The notes beneath the pieces were generated by a model. That model was not told the origin of the DNA, searched no databases, and saw nothing but the letters and a program-made list of their open reading frames with translations. Of a stretch of DNA of 64,000 nucleotides, positions 43,856 through 51,960 are shown one piece after another (within the stretch, counting starts at the first letter, position 1; every line of letters begins with the position of its first letter). The position numbers and the translations under genes are program-made. Origin of the DNA: Nonomuraea polychroma (GTDB lineage Bacteria > Actinomycetota > Actinomycetes > Streptosporangiales > Streptosporangiaceae). The stretch spans positions 1,860,001-1,924,000 of the forward strand of contig NZ_SAUN01000001.1 in assembly GCF_004011505.1 (NCBI RefSeq), read 5' to 3'.

Positions 43856-44964
43856 CAGACAACGAGCACGAGATCGAGCAGCCGGATGAGCGCGTGCCCA
43901 AGCGCGTCATCGGCACCCCCGCGCCGGGCACCTCGATGCTCGGCACCGTGGAAAAGGCGGAGACCGCCGAGGAAGCCCCCGGCGTGACGCTGCAGGACGA
44001 GGCCAAGGCCCGCAAGGCCGAGAAGGTCGTGGCGCTCTGCTTCACGATCACCTTCCTCGCGTCCGTCGCGTTCATCATCTCCTACGTGGTGTTCCCGGTG
44101 GGCAGCCCCGAGGCGACGGGCACGTCCAACCTGGTGCTGGGCAGCACGCTGACGCTCGCGATCCTGGGACTGGCGGTCGGCATCGTGGTCTGGGTCCGCC
44201 AGATCATGCCGAAGTACTCCCTGATCCAGGAGCGCCACGAGATGGCCTCCGACGAGCCCGACCGCGAGGTCGTGGCCGACACCTTCGTCCAGGGCGCCAA
44301 CGAGAGCGGCTTCGTCAAGCGCAAGCTGCTGCGCCGCACCCTGCTGCTGGCGGCGGCGCCGCTCGGCCTGGTGCCGCTGGTGCTGCTGCGCGACCTGGAC
44401 AACAACAAGATGCCGGGCTCGAAGTTCAACGAAGTGCTGCGCCACACGGTCTGGGGCGAGAAGAACAAGGAAGGCAAGCCGCTCAAGCTCCTCGTCGAGG
44501 GCACCGGACAGCCGATCAGGGCCGCCGACTTCAACTCGCCCGGCGGCATCCTGTCGGTGGTCCCCGAGGGCTACGAGCACGACCTCAACGCCCTCGCCAA
44601 GGCCACGCTCATTCTCATCAAGTTCCGCCCGGAGGAGCTCAAGTCCGGGGTGCGGCAAAACTGGACGCACGACGGCATCGTCGCGTACTCCAAGATCTGC
44701 ACCCACGTGGGCTGCCCGGCGGCACTCTACGAGCAGAACACCCACCACATCCTCTGCCCGTGCCACCAGTCGACGTTCGACGCCGCCGACGGTGCAAAGG
44801 TCATCTTCGGCCCGGCCGCGCGGCCGCTGCCGCAGCTGCCGATCACCGTCGACGAGCAGGGCTACCTCATCGCCCAGGGTGACTTCGAGGTGCCCGTCGG
44901 GCCCAGCTACTGGGAGCGCGGTGACGCCGAGAAGGCGGCCAGGGAGCAGGGAGGCCAGGCATGA
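43852..44964 (+). CDS. qcrA: Cytochrome bc1 complex Rieske iron-sulfur subunit
   Basis: A 370-residue Rieske protein of the long actinobacterial type. A ~65-residue cytoplasmic N-terminus precedes three hydrophobic helices (about 66-86, 95-115 and 160-180), as in the mycobacterial complex. The [2Fe-2S] ligands are in CTHVGCP and CPCHQSTFD. It takes electrons from menaquinol and hands them to QcrC. ATGA overlaps link it to qcrC upstream and qcrB downstream. A twin-arginine-like KRKLLRRTLLLAAA precedes the third helix. Confidence 0.97.
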   Translation: MTDNEHEIEQPDERVPKRVIGTPAPGTSMLGTVEKAETAEEAPGVTLQDEAKARKAEKVVALCFTITFLASVAFIISYVVFPVGSPEATGTSNLVLGSTLTLAILGLAVGIVVWVRQIMPKYSLIQERHEMASDEPDREVVADTFVQGANESGFVKRKLLRRTLLLAAAPLGLVPLVLLRDLDNNKMPGSKFNEVLRHTVWGEKNKEGKPLKLLVEGTGQPIRAADFNSPGGILSVVPEGYEHDLNALAKATLILIKFRPEELKSGVRQNWTHDGIVAYSKICTHVGCPAALYEQNTHHILCPCHQSTFDAADGAKVIFGPAARPLPQLPITVDEQGYLIAQGDFEVPVGPSYWERGDAEKAAREQGGQA

Positions 44965-46610
44965 CCACCGAACTGAAGACGGTTCCCAAGGCGATCTCCG
45001 GCCCGTCGACCTTCCTCGACGACCGGCTCGGCGGGGCCAACTTCCTCAAGCGCAACCTGCGCAAGATCTTCCCGGACCACTGGTCGTTCCTGCTGGGTGA
45101 GATCGCGCTCTACTCGTTCATCATCCTGCTGCTGACCGGTACGTTCCTGACGTTCTGGTTCAAGCCCAGCATGGAGCACGTCATCTATGACGGCGTCTAC
45201 GAGCCGCTCAAGGGCGTGGGGATGTCCGCGGCGTACGCCTCGACGATGGAGATCAGCTTCGAAGTCCGGGGTGGTCTGCTCATGCGGCAGATGCACCACT
45301 GGGCGGCCCTGCTCTTCGTGGCCGGCATGACGGTCCACATGCTGCGGGTGTTCTTCACCGGCGCTTACCGCAAGCCGCGCGAGCTCAACTGGATCATCGG
45401 CGTGCTGCTGCTGACACTGGCGCTGGCCGAGGGTCTGACCGGCTACTCGCTGCCCGACGACCTGCTGTCCGGCGCCGGTCTGCGGATCACCGAGGGTGTG
45501 GCGATCTCGCTGCCGTTGGTCGGCACGTTCGTCACGTTCTTCCTGTTCGGCGGGGAATACCCGGGTGAGGACGTCATCGCCCGGTTCTACTCGCTGCACA
45601 TCCTGCTGATCCCGGGCATTCTCCTGGCGCTCATCTCGGCCCACATGGTGCTCATGTGGGTGCAGAAGCACACCCAGATGCCCGGCAAGGGGCGGACCAA
45701 CCAGAACGTGGTGGGCGCACCGTTCTACCCGGCCTTCATGGCCAAGGCGGGTGCCTACTTCCTGTTCACGCTCGGTGTGATCGCGGGCCTGGCGACGTTC
45801 GCCCAGATCAACCCGATCTGGCTGTTCGGCCCGTACACGCCGGCCGACATCTCGGCGGGTTCGCAGCCTGACTGGTACATGGGCTTCCTGGAAGGCGCGC
45901 TCCGCATCATGCCGCCGTGGGAGATCAACCTCTTCGGCACCACCCACGCCGGCACGTTGCCCTTGAGCGTCATCATCCCGGCGCTGGTGCCGATGGGCAT
46001 CATCATGACGGGTCTGGCGCTCTATCCGTTCCTGGAACGCTGGGTGACGGGCGACAACCGCGAGCACCACGTCGCGGACCGGCCGCGCAACAACCCGCAC
46101 CGGACCTCGATCGGCATCTCGGCCATGACGTTCTACGGCGTCCTCTGGCTGCTGGGCGCCAACGACGAGATCTCGGCGAACTTCCACATCAGCCTCAACT
46201 GGACGACGTACGCAGGACGGTTCCTGATCTTCGTGGCGCCGGCGCTGGCGTACCTGATCACCTACCGGGTCTGCCTCGGCCTCCAGCGCCAGGACGCCGC
46301 CGTCGTCTCGCACGGCGTGGAGTCCGGTGTGATCAAGCGGCTGCCGCACGGTGAGTTCATCGAGGTCCACACGCCTCCGGCGGACGACATCGAGGCGCAC
46401 GTGCGCGGCAAGGAGCCGGTGGCGATGCTGCCGGTCGCCGAGGACACGGCCGGCATCCCGCCCAGGGGCATGCGTGGTCCGCTCGGCAAGCTGCGCGCCC
46501 GCATGTCGAAGGCGTACGGCGGGGAGAAGATCCCGCTGGACGAGGGACACGAGCACGAGGAAGAGCACGCCGCCATCGGCAGCGGCGAGGACCGTAGCAT
46601 CACCCACTGA
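44961..46610 (+). CDS. qcrB: Cytochrome bc1 complex cytochrome b subunit
   Basis: A 549-residue cytochrome b, longer than mitochondrial versions because of a ~110-residue C-terminal extension, as in mycobacterial QcrB. Heme ligands lie in QMHHWAALLFVAGMTVHMLRV and SLHILLIPGILLALISAHM (two His per helix). The Qo-site PEWY motif appears here as PDWY (GSQPDWYMGF), usual in actinobacteria. It oxidises menaquinol. The ATG overlaps the qcrA stop by 4 bp. A strong terminator follows 10 bp after the stop. Confidence 0.97.
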   Translation: MTTELKTVPKAISGPSTFLDDRLGGANFLKRNLRKIFPDHWSFLLGEIALYSFIILLLTGTFLTFWFKPSMEHVIYDGVYEPLKGVGMSAAYASTMEISFEVRGGLLMRQMHHWAALLFVAGMTVHMLRVFFTGAYRKPRELNWIIGVLLLTLALAEGLTGYSLPDDLLSGAGLRITEGVAISLPLVGTFVTFFLFGGEYPGEDVIARFYSLHILLIPGILLALISAHMVLMWVQKHTQMPGKGRTNQNVVGAPFYPAFMAKAGAYFLFTLGVIAGLATFAQINPIWLFGPYTPADISAGSQPDWYMGFLEGALRIMPPWEINLFGTTHAGTLPLSVIIPALVPMGIIMTGLALYPFLERWVTGDNREHHVADRPRNNPHRTSIGISAMTFYGVLWLLGANDEISANFHISLNWTTYAGRFLIFVAPALAYLITYRVCLGLQRQDAAVVSHGVESGVIKRLPHGEFIEVHTPPADDIEAHVRGKEPVAMLPVAEDTAGIPPRGMRGPLGKLRARMSKAYGGEKIPLDEGHEHEEEHAAIGSGEDRSITH

Positions 46611-46620
46611 GTAAGCATCA

Positions 46621-46653
46621 GCCCCGGGCGGATCTTTCCGCCCGGGGCGCTTT
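46621..46653 (+). terminator. Terminator after qcrB
   Basis: GCCCCGGGCGG (46621-46631) and CCGCCCGGGGC (46638-46648) form a perfect 11-bp stem with a 6-base loop, followed by GCTTTT. It ends the ctaE-qcrCAB operon. Confidence 0.92.
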
Positions 46654-46759
46654 TATGATCTTCTTTTACGGCCGCCCGGCGTCACCGCACGCGCCGTCGC
46701 TGGTTTCCATCTGTCATGGCCGGTCGTGAAGGCTCACGGGTTGCTCGCCGTGACGGAGC

Positions 46760-46840
46760 GCGTTCTGGGCCGGCTCCGTGGTTGAAGCGGGCACCACGCA
46801 CCGCATTCTGGCCCGCTCCGTGGCCGGAGCGGGTGCCGCG
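46760..46840. repeat. Imperfect ~43-bp tandem repeat
   Basis: Copy one begins GCGTTCTGGGCCGGCTCCGT at 46760. Copy two begins GCATTCTGGCCCGCTCCGT at 46803. They run in tandem with a 43-bp period and roughly 80% identity by eye. The repeat lies between the qcrB terminator and the convergent RAM-domain gene and encodes nothing obvious. Confidence 0.6.
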
Positions 46841-46850
46841 AGACCGGGAG

Positions 46851-47138
46851 TCAGTCGGCTTCGGGGAAGCCGATGGAGAAGGCCGCGTCCAGGTCGTGCT
46901 TGCTGTAGGCGCGGAACGCGATGTGCGTTTCCGTGTGCAGGACGCCCTCGACCTTGTTGATCCGGCCCGGGACCACCTCGGCGATTTGTTCATATGCCGG
47001 GACGCGGACCATGGCGAGGAGGTCGTATTCGCCGGTGATGGAGTAGACCTCGCTGACGCCGTCGATCTCGGCGATCGTCTCGGCGACCTCCGTGATCCGG
47101 TCTACCTCGGCGTTGATGTGGACGATAGCCGTGACCAT
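46851..47138 (-). CDS. Stand-alone RAM (Lrp/AsnC ligand-binding) domain protein
   Basis: A 95-residue protein made only of the Lrp/AsnC effector domain: MVTAIVHINAEVDRITEV, then the SEVYSITGEYDLLAMVRV motif and a VEGVLHTETHIAF strand. It lacks the DNA-binding helix-turn-helix. Such RAM-only proteins may bind amino acids and modulate full-length Lrp paralogs by mixed oligomers, but no partner is known here. It starts 17 bp after the nuclease gene stop on the same strand and is probably co-transcribed with it. Confidence 0.88.
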   Translation of the reverse strand: MVTAIVHINAEVDRITEVAETIAEIDGVSEVYSITGEYDLLAMVRVPAYEQIAEVVPGRINKVEGVLHTETHIAFRAYSKHDLDAAFSIGFPEAD

Positions 47139-47155
47139 GGAGCAACTCTAGCGGG

Positions 47156-48880
47156 TTACCGCAAAGGCCGCCCCTCGCGGGAGCGTCCCTGGTCGAGATG
47201 GCGGTAAGCGAGGTCGATGCGGGCCTTGTGGCGGGCGGCGCCGCGGGCGGGCAGGCTCCACACGCCGTCCACCTCCACCAGCCGCACGCCCGGCGACTCC
47301 AGCCAGCGCAGGATGCACTCGGTCTCCTCGGCGCTGGCGGCGTGGACGGGGCCGGGACCGGGGATGACGACCTCCGCCGTGGCCGTCAGCGAGGCGACGA
47401 AAGCGGTCGGGTGCACGCCCTTCTGCATGACGCCGGCCGCGGCGAGCCTGCCGTACCTGATGACGTGGATGTCCCAGCCGCCGCCGAAGGCGGGGCTGGC
47501 GGCGACCAACTGGGGGATGCGGGTGATGGAGCTCAGCCGCTGCATGCGGGCGGCCGTGCGGACGAACGCGGCCAGCCGGTCGCGGTCGACGGACGCCTCC
47601 TCGTAACGCTGCTCCACCGACAGGCGCTCCATGCGGGCCTGCACGGCGGTGAAGACGGGCGTGGCGTCGAGGGTCATGGCGCGGCGGGCGCTCTCGACGT
47701 GGACGGCGTATTCCTCCGGGCTCTCCTTGCCCTCGCACGGGGCGCCGCAGCGGCCCATCTCGTGCAGCACGCAGGCGGCGCGGCGGGTGCGCAGGCTGAT
47801 CGGCTGGGTGCACTGGCGCAGCGGCACGGCCTCGTGCAGCGCGATGCGGGCCTCGTCGGCCAGGCGGGCGCTGGTGAACGGGCCGAGATAGGTGGCCTCG
47901 TCGTCTTTCAGATCGCGCACGATGGACAGGCGGGGAAAGGGCTCGGCGGTGAGCTTGAGCCAGAGCATCTTCTCGGGGAAGCGGGAACGGCGGTTGTAGC
48001 GGGGCTTGGCGCCGCCGATCAGGCGCAGCTCCCTGACCTCGGCCTCCAGGGCGGTGGAGCAGACGATGTGGCGCACCCGCTCGGCGATGCCGATCATCTC
48101 GCGGATGCGCGGCCGGGTCTCGCCGGCGGTGAAGTAGGAGCGCACGCGGTTGCGCAGGTTGGTGCTCTTGCCGATGTAGAGGACCTCGCCCCGCTCGTCC
48201 TCGAAGAGGTAGACGCCGGGCGCGTGCGGCACGGACTCGGCCAGGTGGCGCTTGCGCTGCTGCTCGGGCGTGGGGGCGCGGACGAACGACTTCAGCTCCT
48301 CCAGCGTGTGCACCTGGAACGAGCCGGCCCGCTCGATCAGCCCGTGCAGCACGTCCACGGTGGCCCTGGCGTCCTGCAGGGCACGGTGGCACGGCTCGAC
48401 CGGGCTGCGGAAGAACCTGGCCAGGGTGGCCAGCTTGGCGTTGGGCGTCTCGTCGCGGGTCAGCACGCGCCGCGCCAGGTCCACGGTGTCGACGACCGGG
48501 TTGGCCGGCGGGGGATAGCCGTGCGCGGCGCAGGCCGCCTTGACGAAACGGGTGTCGAACCCGGCGTTGTGCGCCACCAGCACGGCTCCGCGGATGAACT
48601 CCAGGAAGCTCGGCAGCACCGCCTCGATCCGCGGCGCGGCCATGACCATGGCGTCGGTGATCCCGGTCAGCACGGAGATGAACGGCGGTATCGGCCCGCC
48701 GGGATCGACCAGTGTGGAGAACTCGCCCAGCACCTCGCCCGCCCGCACCTTGACCGCCCCGATCTCGGTGATGGAGTCCTCAGCGGGGGCGCCGCCGGTC
48801 GTCTCCAGGTCGAACACGACGAACGTGACCTGGTTGAGCGGAGTGCCGAGCTCGTCGAGTGTGCCTTGTACCGCGTCCAC
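47156..48880 (-). CDS. DEDDh exonuclease-GIY-YIG (DnaQ/UvrC-like) fusion nuclease
   Basis: A 574-residue two-nuclease protein. The N-terminal DnaQ/epsilon-like exonuclease (about residues 15-185) has ExoI VFDLETTG (Asp24, Glu26), the middle VAHNAGFDTRF, and ExoIII HRALQDARAT. The second part resembles UvrC: a GIY-YIG domain with GVYLFEDERGEVLYIGKS, a Cys-rich segment (CVLHEMGRCGAPCEG), and a coiled UvrB-contact-like region, but no C-terminal RNase H-like endonuclease. This matches the 'DEDD exonuclease domain-containing' family in actinobacteria, presumed to act in DNA repair. The start is the GTG at 48880. It is divergent from a kinase gene. Confidence 0.88.
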   Translation of the reverse strand: MDAVQGTLDELGTPLNQVTFVVFDLETTGGAPAEDSITEIGAVKVRAGEVLGEFSTLVDPGGPIPPFISVLTGITDAMVMAAPRIEAVLPSFLEFIRGAVLVAHNAGFDTRFVKAACAAHGYPPPANPVVDTVDLARRVLTRDETPNAKLATLARFFRSPVEPCHRALQDARATVDVLHGLIERAGSFQVHTLEELKSFVRAPTPEQQRKRHLAESVPHAPGVYLFEDERGEVLYIGKSTNLRNRVRSYFTAGETRPRIREMIGIAERVRHIVCSTALEAEVRELRLIGGAKPRYNRRSRFPEKMLWLKLTAEPFPRLSIVRDLKDDEATYLGPFTSARLADEARIALHEAVPLRQCTQPISLRTRRAACVLHEMGRCGAPCEGKESPEEYAVHVESARRAMTLDATPVFTAVQARMERLSVEQRYEEASVDRDRLAAFVRTAARMQRLSSITRIPQLVAASPAFGGGWDIHVIRYGRLAAAGVMQKGVHPTAFVASLTATAEVVIPGPGPVHAASAEETECILRWLESPGVRLVEVDGVWSLPARGAARHKARIDLAYRHLDQGRSREGRPLR

Positions 48881-48955
48881 GACCCAAGACCATAGAGAGA
48901 GCGACCGACAGGATCGAATAACCAACCCCCTTGATCATTAGTTACCCTTCCCTTT

Positions 48956-50458
48956 GTGTCCACGGGAAGACTTGCCGGCCGCTACTCCCTCCAGCGTCCC
49001 CTGGGCGCCGGTGGCATGGGGAAGGTGTGGCTGGCCAGGGACGAGATGCTTGACCGCGACGTCGCGGTCAAGGAGCTCACGCTGCCCGAGGGCATGTCGC
49101 CGAAGGAGCGGGCCGACTCGGTGAAGAGGGCCGTGCGCGAGGCGCAGGCCACCGCCAGGCTGCGCCACCCGGGCATCGTGGCCCTGCACGACGTGGTCGT
49201 CGAGTACGAACGGCCCTGGCTGGTCATGGAGCTGCTGCGGGGCCGCACGCTCGCCGACACGGTGCGCGAGTTCGGGCCCATGCCGCCCGACTACGCCGCG
49301 CGGATCGGCGCGGACGTGCTGGAGGCGCTGTCGGTCGCCCACGCGCAGGGCATGCAGCACCGCGACGTCAAGCCGGGCAACGTGTTCCTGACCGAGAGCG
49401 GCAGGGTGGTGCTCACCGACTTCGGCATCGCCCGCCAGGAGGGCCAGGCCACGCTCACCGAGCAGGGGCTGATGATCGGCTCGCCCGGGTTCATCGCGCC
49501 CGAGCGGCTGGAGGGCCACCCCGGCGGCCCGGCCAGCGACCTGTGGTCGCTCGGGGCCACGCTCTACACCGCGGTGACCGGCGCCGCCGCCTACGAGGGG
49601 TCGGCGGCCCAGCGGATCCGCGCCACGCTGACGCAGCCGCCGCCGGCGGCGCCCGGACCGCTGGGGCCGCTGATCACCGCCATGATGGCGCAGCACCCGG
49701 AGGCCCGCCCGGACCCGCGTGTGGCCGTGCCCGCGCTCAGGCAGGTGGCCGCCGGTGGCCCGCTGCCGCAGCTGCCGGCCGGCCTCGAGCCGACCGCGCC
49801 GCGCCCTGTCAAGAAGCGGGGGCGGGTCGTGGTGTGGATCGCCGCGGCGGCGGCCCTGGTGGTCGCGGTGGCCACCGGCGGCTTCTTCGTGCTGAGGAGC
49901 ATGGACAGCGGGGTGCCCGCGTCGTTCACGGTGCCGATGGACGTGTGCACGCTGATCAGCCAGGAGGAGGTGGGCCTGCTGCTGCGTACGCAGAAACCGC
50001 CCAAGGGCCAGCCGGGCTCCGACGACGTGGGCCCCAAGTGCGGCTGGCCGATCTCCCAATCCGGCGTGGGCCTGCAGGTGCAGAAGGACTCCGACACGGT
50101 GGACCCCTGGTCGATGACCCCGGCCGGCGCCCGCAGGCTGTTCCAGGGCCAGCAGCGCTACTGGAAGAAATACGACCAGTTCGACTGGAACTGGCCGGAG
50201 ATCGGGGTGAAGGACAAGATGAAGTCCAAGCGCACCCCGGTGCGCCAGATCACCGGCGTCGGGGAGGAGGCGTTCGCCTTCGAGCTGGCGGGCCCTGACG
50301 GGCGGGTGCACTCGGCGCACGTCTACTACCGGCTGGCCAACCTCGTGGTGAGCGTCGAATACTCCACCGTCGCCGACCGGCCCACCGACGAGGACGTCAA
50401 GCAGTCGGCGCTGAAGGCGGCCCAGGCGAGCGAACAGGCGTTGCGCGATGCCGCATGA
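48956..50458 (+). CDS. Transmembrane Ser/Thr kinase with DUF3558-like ectodomain (first of pair)
   Basis: A 500-residue Hanks-type kinase with all key motifs: GAGGMG, Lys39 in VAVKE, HRDVKPGN (135-142), DFG near 155 and APERL. One transmembrane helix lies at about residues 286-306. The ~190-residue outside domain begins PMDVCTLISQEEVGLLL and includes a CGW motif, the pattern of DUF3558-like lipoprotein domains, with no PASTA repeats. The GTG at 48956 has no Shine-Dalgarno; a TAGTTA box 11 bases upstream suggests a leaderless transcript. It overlaps the next kinase gene by 11 bp, so the two are coupled. Confidence 0.9.
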   Translation: MSTGRLAGRYSLQRPLGAGGMGKVWLARDEMLDRDVAVKELTLPEGMSPKERADSVKRAVREAQATARLRHPGIVALHDVVVEYERPWLVMELLRGRTLADTVREFGPMPPDYAARIGADVLEALSVAHAQGMQHRDVKPGNVFLTESGRVVLTDFGIARQEGQATLTEQGLMIGSPGFIAPERLEGHPGGPASDLWSLGATLYTAVTGAAAYEGSAAQRIRATLTQPPPAAPGPLGPLITAMMAQHPEARPDPRVAVPALRQVAAGGPLPQLPAGLEPTAPRPVKKRGRVVVWIAAAAALVVAVATGGFFVLRSMDSGVPASFTVPMDVCTLISQEEVGLLLRTQKPPKGQPGSDDVGPKCGWPISQSGVGLQVQKDSDTVDPWSMTPAGARRLFQGQQRYWKKYDQFDWNWPEIGVKDKMKSKRTPVRQITGVGEEAFAFELAGPDGRVHSAHVYYRLANLVVSVEYSTVADRPTDEDVKQSALKAAQASEQALRDAA

Positions 50459-51878
50459 CCTCTACCTGCTGGCCGGCCGCTACCGGCTGATCGAGCGGCT
50501 CGGGCAGGGCGGCGCCGGCACCGTGTGGCGGGCCATCGACGAGGTCCTGGACCGGCAGGTCGCCGTCAAGCAGGTACGCGTGCCGGAAGGACTCGACCCG
50601 TACGCGCGCGCCCAGTTCACCGACCGGGCCATCCACGAGGCGAGGTCGGCGGGGCGGCTGCGCGACCCGGCCATCGTGCTGATCCACGACGTGGTGCTCG
50701 AAGGCGACCAGCCGTGGATCATCATGGATCTGGTCACCGGCCGTTCGCTCGACAAGCTGATCAAGGAGCGGGGGCCGCTGCCGCCCGAATTCGTGGCCCG
50801 GGTGGGGCTGCAGGTGTTGTCGGCTCTGGAGGTCGCGCACGCGCACGGCATGCTCCACCAGGACGTCAAGCCGGCGAACATCCTGCTCGACTCCGACGGC
50901 TCGGCCATGCTCACCGACTTCGGCATCGCGGCCCCGATGGGCGGGCGGGGCCAGTTCGGCAGCGGCGGCTCGCCCGGCTACATGGCTCCGGAACGGCTCA
51001 ACGAGCAGCCTTCGGGCCCGGCGTCCGACCTGTGGTCGCTCGGAGCGAGCCTGTACACCGCGGTGGAGGGCCGGGCGCCGTTCGAGCGGGAGCTGCCGGC
51101 CGCGATGGCGGCGGCGGTGCTGCTGCACGAGCCGCCGTTCCCGGCGCGGGCCGGCCGCCACTTGGGCGGCCTGCTGATGGCCATGCTCGCCAAGGACCCC
51201 GCCGCCCGGCCCACCGCGCCGCAGATCCGCCAGGCGCTGAGCGCCCAGCCGGCCACCGCCACGACGCCGCGACGGCGCCGCTGGTGGCTGGTTCCGGCCG
51301 TGCTCGCCGCCGTCGTGACGCTGGCCGGGAGCGGCTGGTACGCCGCCGCCGCGCTCCGGGTCGAGCCGGAGACCGGCAAATACGCCCAGGCGCCCGATCC
51401 GTGCAAGCTCCTGACCGACGCCCAGGCCGCCGGAATCGTGAAGGGCACGCCGGACCGCGGCGCGACCAGGGCGGGCGAGTGCCAGTGGGCCGTCGACGAG
51501 CAGCCCCAACGCCGCCTCATCGTGCGTGCCTGGATCGAGCGGCCCGACGGCGACCTTGGTGGCCCGCAGGTGGCCCAGCGGCGCTTCGCCAGCATGAAGG
51601 CCACCCGCGCTGCCGGGAAGGGCACCCAAGGTCGGACCACCTGGGGGGCGGTCTCCGACGTCAAGGGAGTGGGGGAGTCGGCGATCATCCAGAACTCCTT
51701 CACCTTCTACCTCAACTCCACCGAAAGCGGCCGATCCGACAGCATCGTGCTCTTCCGCACGAGTAACCTGCTGGGCGAAGTGATCTGGCATCGCGAGGAC
51801 GTGCCGGTCTCGAAGCCGGCGGACAAGGAGACGGCCATCGCCGCCGCCCGCCTGGTGGCCGCGGCCCTCCAGAAGTGA
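50448..51878 (+). CDS. Transmembrane Ser/Thr kinase with HQD catalytic loop and DUF3558-like ectodomain (second of pair)
   Basis: A 476-residue kinase with GQGGAG, Lys41, DFG (157-159) and APERL. Its catalytic loop is HQDVKPAN (residues 137-144), where the Arg of HRD is Gln138. Asp139, Lys141 and Asn144 are kept, so activity is expected, but without the usual activation-loop phosphate contact. The activation loop is short and Gly-rich. One transmembrane helix lies at about 282-302. The outside domain begins APDPCKLLTDAQAAGIV and has CQW, like the ectodomain of the preceding kinase. The start overlaps the first kinase by 11 bp; the third gene follows after 82 bp. Confidence 0.9.
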   Translation: MPHDLYLLAGRYRLIERLGQGGAGTVWRAIDEVLDRQVAVKQVRVPEGLDPYARAQFTDRAIHEARSAGRLRDPAIVLIHDVVLEGDQPWIIMDLVTGRSLDKLIKERGPLPPEFVARVGLQVLSALEVAHAHGMLHQDVKPANILLDSDGSAMLTDFGIAAPMGGRGQFGSGGSPGYMAPERLNEQPSGPASDLWSLGASLYTAVEGRAPFERELPAAMAAAVLLHEPPFPARAGRHLGGLLMAMLAKDPAARPTAPQIRQALSAQPATATTPRRRRWWLVPAVLAAVVTLAGSGWYAAAALRVEPETGKYAQAPDPCKLLTDAQAAGIVKGTPDRGATRAGECQWAVDEQPQRRLIVRAWIERPDGDLGGPQVAQRRFASMKATRAAGKGTQGRTTWGAVSDVKGVGESAIIQNSFTFYLNSTESGRSDSIVLFRTSNLLGEVIWHREDVPVSKPADKETAIAAARLVAAALQK

Positions 51879-51960
51879 TGCCGAGCATGAGCCGCAAGCA
51901 TCTTGCAAGGGGCGTGACTAGCATGTTCTCCCGCAAGTCAGGGCAACCCCAGGAGTCTCC

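Noticed and set aside
44907..46607. 566-codon minus-strand frame opposite qcrB
   Set aside because: It is the antisense shadow of a highly conserved membrane gene. Its product would be His/Arg/Gln-rich with no domain.
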